From contig JBKDOL010000103.1 of assembly GCA_046343015.1 (NCBI GenBank), forward strand, positions 7,384 to 71,383: a stretch of 64,000 nucleotides of DNA, read 5' to 3'. The stretch comes from BJ22 sp021298375. GTDB taxonomy: Bacteria; Planctomycetota; Planctomycetia; Pirellulales; Pirellulaceae. The translations under genes were made by a program, and so were the position numbers. The notes beneath the pieces are model-generated. The model was not told the origin of the DNA. It did no database searches and saw only the letters and a list, made by a program, of their open reading frames with translations. Every line of letters begins with the position of its first letter. Positions within the stretch are counted from its first letter, which is position 1. This document shows positions 43,333 through 50,806 of the stretch, one piece after another.

Positions 43333-43947
43333 ATGTCTCGATACACGGGGCCAAAAGGGCGGGTAAATCGCCGCATCGGCATGTTGATTTATGAAAACGG
43401 TGGTGCTTCGCGCGCGATGGAACGTCGCGGCAACCAGCCACCGGGCATGCACACCCGCGCCAAGCGTCCTTCCAATTACGGCAAGGCCCTCACTGAAAAA
43501 CAAAAGATCAAGCATTACTACGGCCTGGGTGAACGCCAACTTCGTCGGTACTTCGAAAAAGCCGGCAAGATGAAGGGGAACACCGGCGAGAACCTCTTGA
43601 TCATCTGCGAAAGCCGGCTCGACAACGTGATTCGTCGCGTGGGCCTGACTGCCACCCGCCCTCAGGCTCGCCAAGGCGTGGCCCATGGACATTTCCGGGT
43701 CAATGGCGTCAAGGTCGACCGCCCTTCGTACATGCTTCGTCCGGGTGATGTCGTCACCATTCGGCCCCAATTGAACGTGCTGACCCTGTACCGCAACATC
43801 GCGGGTCAAGGCGTCGAGGGCCAAGGCATCGAATGGGCCAAGCTCGACTCGGAAAACTTGACGATCAATGTCACCGGAGCTCCTGGCGCCAGTGACATCA
43901 GCCTGCCGGTCGACGGCAACGTGGTTGTCGAGTTCATGTCTCGCTAA
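43333..43947 (+). CDS. rpsD: 30S ribosomal protein S4
   Basis: The 204-residue protein begins MSRYTGPKGRVNRRIG and has GKALTEKQKIKHYYGLGERQLRRYF, then the S4 RNA-binding domain (LDNVIRRVGLTATRPQARQGVAHGHFRVNG). It lacks the zinc-binding Cys cluster, so it is the C-minus form. It is a primary 16S rRNA binder. It is encoded alone, away from the usual rpsM-rpsK-rpoA cluster, which is a common arrangement outside Proteobacteria. A strong terminator follows at 44101-44133. Confidence 0.97.
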   Translation: MSRYTGPKGRVNRRIGMLIYENGGASRAMERRGNQPPGMHTRAKRPSNYGKALTEKQKIKHYYGLGERQLRRYFEKAGKMKGNTGENLLIICESRLDNVIRRVGLTATRPQARQGVAHGHFRVNGVKVDRPSYMLRPGDVVTIRPQLNVLTLYRNIAGQGVEGQGIEWAKLDSENLTINVTGAPGASDISLPVDGNVVVEFMSR

Positions 43948-44100
43948 AGCTACAAAAAAAGGTCCGAAAAAAAGGTCCGACCGCAGGGAATCCTCAGGCT
44001 GTGGAAACCCCCTGCAGGCCGGTACTTTCCTCGCCTCAGCGAAGTCCTGCGATTCATTTTCAAGTCGGTAGAGATTGGTCGCTGATTACGTTTAACGCAA

Positions 44101-44133
44101 AAGGCAAGTCGCAGACGACTTGCCTTTTTTTTT
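44101..44133 (+). terminator. Rho-independent terminator between rpsD and lpdA
   Basis: GGCAAGTCG (44103-44111), a CAGA loop and CGACTTGCC (44116-44124) form a perfect 9-bp stem followed by nine T residues. It ends 16 bp before the lpdA start codon, so lpdA must have its own promoter or rely on read-through. Confidence 0.9.
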
Positions 44134-44149
44134 GAAAGGGTAGACTTCC

Positions 44150-45580
44150 ATGCACAGCAAAGTTGTCGTGATTGGTGGTGGTCCGGGCGGTTATGCCGCC
44201 GCCTTCCTTGCCGCGGATGAAGGACTGGAAGTAACGCTGGTCGAAGCTGAATCCAAGCTGGGTGGTACCTGCCTGCTCCGCGGCTGCATTCCCTCCAAAG
44301 CGCTGCTCCACGTCGCCAAAGTGATCAGTGAAGCGGAAGAGCTGAGCCACGAATGGGGCGTCGATTTTGGTCCGCCAAAGATCGGCCTCGACAAGCTCCG
44401 GGCAAGAAAAGAAAAAGTGATCTCGACCCTTTCGGCTGGGCTGGCCGGTTTGGCCAAGCGCCGCAAGGTCAACCTGATCACGGCTCAAGCGAAATTCAAA
44501 AACGCGACCACCCTGGAGCTGCATGGCGAGGACGCCTCGATCCCGGCTGATCGAACCCTGACCTTTGACCATTGCATCATTGCGACCGGCAGTGTGCCCG
44601 CGATGCCGGGAGCCTTCAACATTGGAAGTGACCGCGTCCTCGACTCAACGGGCGCCCTGAAACTGACCGATATCCCGGAAACGATGCTGGTCATTGGCGG
44701 TGGTTACATCGGCTTGGAAATGGGGACAGTCTACGCCCACCTCGGCACCAAGGTCAGCGTTGTCGAGCTGCAAGATGGTTTGCTGATGGGAGCCGATCGC
44801 GATCTGGTCAAGCCACTCCACAAGCGGCTTGGCAAACTCTTTGGCGATCGGATTTTCCTCAACACCAAAGTCGGCAGCGTGGCGGCGGTTGGCAATCAGG
44901 TTCAAGTTTCGTTCGAGGGTCCGGGCAAGTACGGAACCGAGAAGTACGATCGCGTGCTCGTTTCGGTTGGGCGAGCCCCCAACACCCGGAATTTGGGGCT
45001 GGAAAACACCCGCTTGCAGGTCGACAAACGGGGCTTTATTGGCTGCGACCGTCAACAGCGAACAGCCGAGCCCAATATCTATGTGATTGGCGATGCTGCT
45101 GGCGAACCGATGCTCGCTCACAAAGCGACCCATGAGGGGCGAACCGCAGTCGAAGTCATCCTCGGGCATCCAGTAGAATTCGACAAACGGGCAATCCCCG
45201 CAGTGGTCTTTACCGATCCGGAAATCGCCTGGGCGGGACTCACCGAGGATCAAGCTCAAAAAGAAGGCCGAACCGTAGAAGTCTGCGTTTATCCCTGGGC
45301 CGCCAGCGGTCGCGCTCAGGCCTTGGGGCGTACCGACGGCCTGACCAAGTGGCTGATCGACCCCACCACGGAACAAGTCCTCGGCTGCGGAATTGTCGGC
45401 CCGGGGGCTGGGGAATTGATCGCCGAGGCAGTCTTGGCAATCGAAATGGGCTGTCAAATTCGCGACATCAACGAAAGCGTGCATCCACATCCGACTCTCA
45501 GTGAGACGCTGATGAATGCCGGAGAGATTTTCTACGGCACGGCGACAGAGATTTACAAGCCGAAGAAAAAAGACCACTGA
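44150..45580 (+). CDS. lpdA: Dihydrolipoyl dehydrogenase
   Basis: The 476-residue flavoenzyme has the FAD motif VVVIGGGPGGYAAA (residues 4-17), the redox disulfide GGTCLLRGCIPSK, the NAD motif LVIGGGYIGLEMG and the second FAD motif NIYVIGDAAGEPMLAHKA. The C-terminal HPHPTLSET carries the His-Glu pair. It is the E3 subunit shared by pyruvate and 2-oxoglutarate dehydrogenase and the glycine cleavage system. No E1 or E2 gene is adjacent. A perfect terminator lies 16 bp before the start, and an AAAGGG sequence serves as the ribosome-binding site. Confidence 0.96.
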   Translation: MHSKVVVIGGGPGGYAAAFLAADEGLEVTLVEAESKLGGTCLLRGCIPSKALLHVAKVISEAEELSHEWGVDFGPPKIGLDKLRARKEKVISTLSAGLAGLAKRRKVNLITAQAKFKNATTLELHGEDASIPADRTLTFDHCIIATGSVPAMPGAFNIGSDRVLDSTGALKLTDIPETMLVIGGGYIGLEMGTVYAHLGTKVSVVELQDGLLMGADRDLVKPLHKRLGKLFGDRIFLNTKVGSVAAVGNQVQVSFEGPGKYGTEKYDRVLVSVGRAPNTRNLGLENTRLQVDKRGFIGCDRQQRTAEPNIYVIGDAAGEPMLAHKATHEGRTAVEVILGHPVEFDKRAIPAVVFTDPEIAWAGLTEDQAQKEGRTVEVCVYPWAASGRAQALGRTDGLTKWLIDPTTEQVLGCGIVGPGAGELIAEAVLAIEMGCQIRDINESVHPHPTLSETLMNAGEIFYGTATEIYKPKKKDH

Positions 45581-45798
45581 GTCGGTTCCCCGCAGCTCCA
45601 CATCGCCACAGGTCTCGCCACCGGACGGCGAGCCCGCTTCTCGCTTTGAGGCGGAAGCGGGATCGGCTCGATCGCTGCCGGCGGCAGAAGCAGCTCCCAG
45701 GCTTCGCTTCGTGCCGTGGCGAAGAACCGGGCAAATAGGGCTTGGCCTGCGCGCGCCGCGCTGCTGAATCGACCTTGCCACTCCGGGACCAGCAATCC

Positions 45799-46644
45799 AT
45801 GCCTGAACGCCCTATCGAACTCAAATCCGCTCGCGAAATAGGCCGGATGAGACTTGCTGGACTGGCGGTTTGGAGGGCTCATCAAGCGGCGGCTCGCCTG
45901 GTTGTCCCCGGCGTCTCGACCGCCGAGTTGAACGCAGCGATCCGGGAGGAGTTGCGCGTTTGCGGGGCGAAGCCATTGTTCCTTGGCTATCCCGGTCCGA
46001 CACCTTTTCCAGCAGAGAGCTGCATCTCAGTCAACGAGGAGTTGGTGCATGGGATCCCCGGCCCGCGCAAGCTGAAGGTCGGCGACGTGGTGAGCATCGA
46101 TATCGGCGCTTCGGTGGGAGGTTGGTGCGGAGACGCAGCGGTCACGCATCCGGTCGGCTCGATTTCGGCGGGGGCTCGGGCTCTGCTGCAGACGACGAAC
46201 CGCGTGCTCGACTTGGCAATCGACCTGTTGGGTCGGAAAAAATTCTGGAGCGAGGTCGCCAAGGAAATGCAGGACTACGTCGAGGCCGAGGGCTTTGCCG
46301 TGGTGGACTCGATGGTGGGCCATGGCATAGGCCGCCAGATGCACGAATCACCCCAAGTGCCCAATTATTTCAGTCGCAAGTGGGCCGCAGCGGAGGACTT
46401 CGAGCTGCGTCCCGGTCTGGTTTTGGCGATTGAGCCGATGGTCAACACGAGCACGCGGAAATTGGCTTGCCTCGCCGACCAGTGGACGATGGTGGCGACC
46501 GATGGAAAGTACGCCGCCCACTTCGAACACACAGTCGCCCTGACTCCATCCGGGGCCAGGCGGTTGACGGCGGCCCCTGAGGAGGCAGAGCAAGCTGAGC
46601 TCCCCGATTGGCTGCGCGACCCGAACCTTTGGGTCCGCTGGTGA
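45799..46644 (+). CDS. map: Type I methionine aminopeptidase
   Basis: From the ATG at 45799 the enzyme has 281 residues. It starts PIELKSAREIGRMRLAG and keeps the five metal ligands: Asp in VVSIDIGA, Asp in GWCGDAAV, His in GHGIGRQMHE, and Glu in AIEPM and HFEHTVAL. It lacks an SH3-like zinc finger. It removes the initiator Met from nascent proteins. An in-frame ATG at 45742 adds 19 residues not typical of the family. The C-terminal 20 residues (after TPSGARRLT) are an extension ending DWLRDPNLWVRW. Confidence 0.95.
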   Translation: MPERPIELKSAREIGRMRLAGLAVWRAHQAAARLVVPGVSTAELNAAIREELRVCGAKPLFLGYPGPTPFPAESCISVNEELVHGIPGPRKLKVGDVVSIDIGASVGGWCGDAAVTHPVGSISAGARALLQTTNRVLDLAIDLLGRKKFWSEVAKEMQDYVEAEGFAVVDSMVGHGIGRQMHESPQVPNYFSRKWAAAEDFELRPGLVLAIEPMVNTSTRKLACLADQWTMVATDGKYAAHFEHTVALTPSGARRLTAAPEEAEQAELPDWLRDPNLWVRW

Positions 46645-46795
46645 GCCGAGGTGTGGAAAAAAGACATCATTCTGTGCGTTCCCGGCCCACCGCCGCGGGA
46701 TTTTCTGCGTTCTTTTTGACGATCGCTGGTTTGCGAGATAGGGTTTTTCGCCGGTTGAACGCCGGCCAATCGCCCCCTCTTTCCGGGATGTCAAC

Positions 46796-49700
46796 TTGCG
46801 TTCAGCTCATCGCCCCGCCCCCCGCGACACTCGATCCGTTCCCGCTGCCTCGACTTATGTGCAACTGGAGGCGCGAACGCTGTTGGCGAGTTTCAGCTGG
46901 AATAACCCTTGGATCGAGGCGTTAGCCACTCAACTGGTCTCGCAGCTTTCGAGTCCGCCCTCGATTGTTCAGTCTCCAGCCGTGGTTGGTTCGTCGGTGG
47001 TGACAGGAAAAACGGCAAAGCTCTCGGTGCTGGCGGCCGACGATGGCGGCGAGAGCGCACTGAGATACTTTTGGCAGGCCCACTCTGTTCCGTCCAACGG
47101 TTCGGTCCAGTTCAGCTCCAACGGCTCGAACTCCTCCAAGAACACGACGTTGACTTTCGGTGCCGCCGGCACCTACCAGCTATCCGTCCGGGCGATCGAT
47201 CGCCTCGGCTTGGCCACAACCAGTCTTCTGACGGTCCAGGTCAACCCGGTTGCAACTTCGATTAGTATCAGGAACGGCAACAACATTGCGGTCACCTCCG
47301 GGAGCGTTAACTCGCTGACGGGGGCGACGTCTTCTTACTCCGCGGTGGTCCTCGATCAGTTCGGCCGGCCGCTCTCCACGCAACCCTCGCTGACATGGAG
47401 CATCGTCACCAGGCCGTTGGGCGCTTCGCCTCAACTCACTACTTCGGGAAACAGTACCAGCCTGCAATTCGACCGGATCGGCGATTATCTCCTGCGAGCG
47501 ACGGGCAACGGGCTGACGGGTCAATTCACGGTTCGTGTGGCTCCGGTGCTAAGTCGGCTGGCTCTGCTGAAAACGGATGGCACAGCGGTCAGTTCAGGGT
47601 CGACATTGGCAGTCGCGGGCACGAATGCGTCCTTGCGGATGCAAGGCTTCGACCAGTTCGGCGTTGCCTTGACGAAGCTCGACGGGGTCAGCTGGAGCGC
47701 CACTTCCCGCCCCAGCGGGGCGAACCTGGCGATTGCGAACGGAAACGGTGGCACCAACTTCACCTTCACGCGAGCGGGGAACTATGCCGTTCGCTGCGCG
47801 TCACCCGCTGGCAATATCGATTTGCAATTCAATGTCTCCCAGCAGCTGACAGCAATCCGGGTTGCTTCCGGCGCGAGGAGCTTTCTCTCGGGAACAACCT
47901 CAGTTCTGCCGTTAAACCAGGCGAATTTCGCCGCGACTGCGGTCGACCAATTCGGGGTCCCGCTGACGAACCAGCCGGAGTTCGCCTGGTCGTTGACGGG
48001 GCAACCGAGCGGAGCAAACACCTCGACCAGGTTTGAGTCCAATCTGGCTCAACTGAGTTTCAACCAAAACGGCCTCTATTCGCTCCGCGTCAGCAGTGGC
48101 ACGGCCAGCACCCAGTTCCAGTTGAACGTGGTTCCAGCCTTGACCACTCTTCAGGCAGCTCGACAGGACGGAACCGCCATTGCTTCCGGAGCGACGACCG
48201 CGGTCACTGCCAACTCGTTCACGCTTCGCTTGCGTGGCTTCGACCAATTTGGGGCAGCACTGACGCCCCTCCCTCAACTCACCTGGACCACCCTCGCCGC
48301 CCCGCTTGGTGGCAAGGCGACGGTCTCCAGCAGCGGCGAACTGGCCACTTTCAATTTTACTCGCGCGGGTACATACAGCCTGAAAGCCAGCCAAGGCGGC
48401 GAGCTGTACCAGTTGAACTTTGACGTGCAAAGCGTCTTTGCCAGCGTGCAACTCACGTCCAGCACCGCCAAGCCGATCGCCTCGGGCAGCCGCATCGCCT
48501 CGACGGGTACTCCGGTGAGTGTCGCTGCGCGGGCGCTGGATCAGTTTGGAATACCGTTGTCCACCCAGCCGGCAATCTCCTGGAGCGCCTCGCAAACTCC
48601 CACGGGCGCTGCGCCGACGCTGCAGACCACCGGTAATTCACTGACGATCAGCTTTGACCGTGCGGGCAACTACACTTTGGTTGCCAGTGCGAACAGCAGC
48701 CAAGCTTCGGTGATTGTCGAAATTGCGCAACGCCAGACGGCGCTCGCACTCACTCCAGGGTCGGCCACCGTTGTGGCGGGAGCAAGCCTCAATTTCTCGG
48801 CCCGTTTAACCGATCAGTTCGGGCAGGCGATGGCTACCCAACCCGCTTTCACCTGGACTTCAACCGGTGGCACCATTTCCACCAGCGGCAGCTACACGGC
48901 TGGCACGACTGCCGGTTCGTTCTCAGTCACTGCCCGGACAGGCACTTGGAGCCGCACGGCAAACGTCAGCGTCACCGCCTCGACTCCAGTTGATGGCTTT
49001 TTTAACTCCGATATCCGGGAGTTGGTTACCTCGGCTTACGCGGATGGAACGGTCGATCGCTCGGAGATGATGACGATTCTGCGGAGTGCTGGTGATGGCG
49101 GCAGCGTGACGGCCTCGGAATTGGCGGACCTGCGATTTCTGATCACTCCCAGCTCACTTTACAACATGCCGGAACATGTCCGGAATCTCGCCGGTGATGT
49201 ACTCAATGGCAATCAGGCGAACGCCACTTATCAGCGGCAATCGCTCGGGAATCTCGCGTCTGGCAGTACCGAAACGCACCTCAACAAGCTCGTTGACAAG
49301 TGGTTTCTCGGAACCGACTTGCCAATTCTCACCAGCACTTCACTCCAGTATCGCCCGGCAGCGGGTAACCTGTTCAACTCCACCCCCAGCCTGAACGATG
49401 CACGTCAGGGGATGCTGGGCGATTGCTATCTGATCGCCTCGCTGACTTCGATTGCGGCCCGGAATCCGACGGCGATCCAGAACATGTTCATCGACAATGG
49501 TGATGACACGTTTACGATTCGGTTTTTTGGAGGCAACTACGGTTCGTTCTATGATTCCAGCGGCTTGATCAGCAGTGGTTTTTCGTCAGGTCTCGGGACC
49601 TCGGACTACGTGACGGTCAATCGACAGCTTGCCACTCAGTCCGATGGCAGCTTCGCCTATTCCAATTACGGACTCGCCAGCAGCAGCTCAGTCCCCCTCT

Positions 49701-50461
49701 GGATTGCCCTCGCCGAGAAGGGCTATGCCCAGTGGAACCAAACCGGACTGGCAGGAAGAGACGGTACGCTCAATTTCTCCGCCATCGAAGGCGGCTGGAT
49801 GAGCGACGTCAACGCTCAGGTGCTGGGTTACAACAGCACGCTGTATTACTTCCAGAGCAGTTCTTCGCAGTCCCTGATCAACGCGCTCAGCGGAGGTCAG
49901 GCGGTCACCCTGGGGACACGTTCCAGCACCGGGATTGCCAGTCTCGTGGGCGGTCATGCCTACACCGTTAGCTCCTACAGTGCGGGAACGGGAAAATTCA
50001 CGCTGCATAATCCTTGGGGAACCTCACATCCCATTCCATTGACCTGGAGTCAGTTGGTCGGCAGTTGCACTGCCTTTGTGACCGTTAATCCTCAGGGCAG
50101 CAGTGTCGCTTCTGCGCCCGCTTGGTCCGTAAACGGTTTTCAGTGGGCTGGTACTGCCGCGGGAGACAACTCTCCCGGGCTTGCGGCAGCGGTGACCTCG
50201 CAGACATCGAACGATCAACGCCAGGCGACGAGTGGCGAGACCGCGACCGAGTCGCGTCTGGCAGAGAACTCCCCGCAGATGGTAAGCGCACTCGCCAGTC
50301 AGCCTGAGCCGGAACAGGACCCCAGTCAGACCGAGCTGCCTGGGGAGTCATCGACGGGTTCCGAGCGCGAAACGTGGGCTGCGCTGGACCAGATTTTCGC
50401 GCTCTTGACGACCGAGCCCCTGTCTTTTGGATTTGCGGCTTCCCTGGAATTCACTCGCTGA
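46796..50461 (+). CDS. Secreted calpain-like cysteine protease with six repeated domains
   Basis: The 1221-residue product appears to start at TTG 46796. Its first part has VQLEARTLLASF, a variant of the LEPR-type N-terminal motif found on secreted planctomycete proteins. Residues about 60-720 hold a PKD-like domain, then six repeats of about 95 residues, each with a DQFGxxL...P..xW core and ending in a FxRxGxYxL strand. A C-terminal domain (about 855-1095) is of the calpain C2 family: Cys in GMLGDCYLIAS, His in GGHAYTV and Asn in LHNPWG. All three catalytic residues are present. The last 125 residues are low complexity. I infer a surface or released protease; target unknown. Confidence 0.9.
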   Translation: MRSAHRPAPRDTRSVPAASTYVQLEARTLLASFSWNNPWIEALATQLVSQLSSPPSIVQSPAVVGSSVVTGKTAKLSVLAADDGGESALRYFWQAHSVPSNGSVQFSSNGSNSSKNTTLTFGAAGTYQLSVRAIDRLGLATTSLLTVQVNPVATSISIRNGNNIAVTSGSVNSLTGATSSYSAVVLDQFGRPLSTQPSLTWSIVTRPLGASPQLTTSGNSTSLQFDRIGDYLLRATGNGLTGQFTVRVAPVLSRLALLKTDGTAVSSGSTLAVAGTNASLRMQGFDQFGVALTKLDGVSWSATSRPSGANLAIANGNGGTNFTFTRAGNYAVRCASPAGNIDLQFNVSQQLTAIRVASGARSFLSGTTSVLPLNQANFAATAVDQFGVPLTNQPEFAWSLTGQPSGANTSTRFESNLAQLSFNQNGLYSLRVSSGTASTQFQLNVVPALTTLQAARQDGTAIASGATTAVTANSFTLRLRGFDQFGAALTPLPQLTWTTLAAPLGGKATVSSSGELATFNFTRAGTYSLKASQGGELYQLNFDVQSVFASVQLTSSTAKPIASGSRIASTGTPVSVAARALDQFGIPLSTQPAISWSASQTPTGAAPTLQTTGNSLTISFDRAGNYTLVASANSSQASVIVEIAQRQTALALTPGSATVVAGASLNFSARLTDQFGQAMATQPAFTWTSTGGTISTSGSYTAGTTAGSFSVTARTGTWSRTANVSVTASTPVDGFFNSDIRELVTSAYADGTVDRSEMMTILRSAGDGGSVTASELADLRFLITPSSLYNMPEHVRNLAGDVLNGNQANATYQRQSLGNLASGSTETHLNKLVDKWFLGTDLPILTSTSLQYRPAAGNLFNSTPSLNDARQGMLGDCYLIASLTSIAARNPTAIQNMFIDNGDDTFTIRFFGGNYGSFYDSSGLISSGFSSGLGTSDYVTVNRQLATQSDGSFAYSNYGLASSSSVPLWIALAEKGYAQWNQTGLAGRDGTLNFSAIEGGWMSDVNAQVLGYNSTLYYFQSSSSQSLINALSGGQAVTLGTRSSTGIASLVGGHAYTVSSYSAGTGKFTLHNPWGTSHPIPLTWSQLVGSCTAFVTVNPQGSSVASAPAWSVNGFQWAGTAAGDNSPGLAAAVTSQTSNDQRQATSGETATESRLAENSPQMVSALASQPEPEQDPSQTELPGESSTGSERETWAALDQIFALLTTEPLSFGFAASLEFTR

Positions 50462-50806
50462 CGTCTGAGGCTTCTTCCCGCCTCGGTTTGGCTGCCGGAA
50501 AAACCGGCGGAATCGGCGCTCTTTCTCCGCACCTGTGAAGCGGCCCCTTGAACCGATAGAATGCGGGCACGAGGGGTCCAACGGGCACTGGCAATCGCTC
50601 CAGCGCCTCCGCCTTGGCCGCTCGAACCGGGGCTTCTTTTCGGTTGGTCCAGCTGATTCGAGCTTGAGGAATGGGCAGCCTGATTCTGCCGTTCACTCGT
50701 TTCTTCGAAGTGGCGACCGTCGAGACCAGTCCCTCCGATCCGAATCGATCCGCAGGTGACAACCTGCGCGCACGGCGTTCGAACTTTTTACCCGGCCCTC
50801 AGCGAA
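50462..50806. other. Intergenic stretch upstream of purL
   Basis: No gene or RNA is recognised. The purL frame is open into it (to 50756), but the chosen start is 50807. No purine riboswitch structure was identified by eye. Confidence 0.4.
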
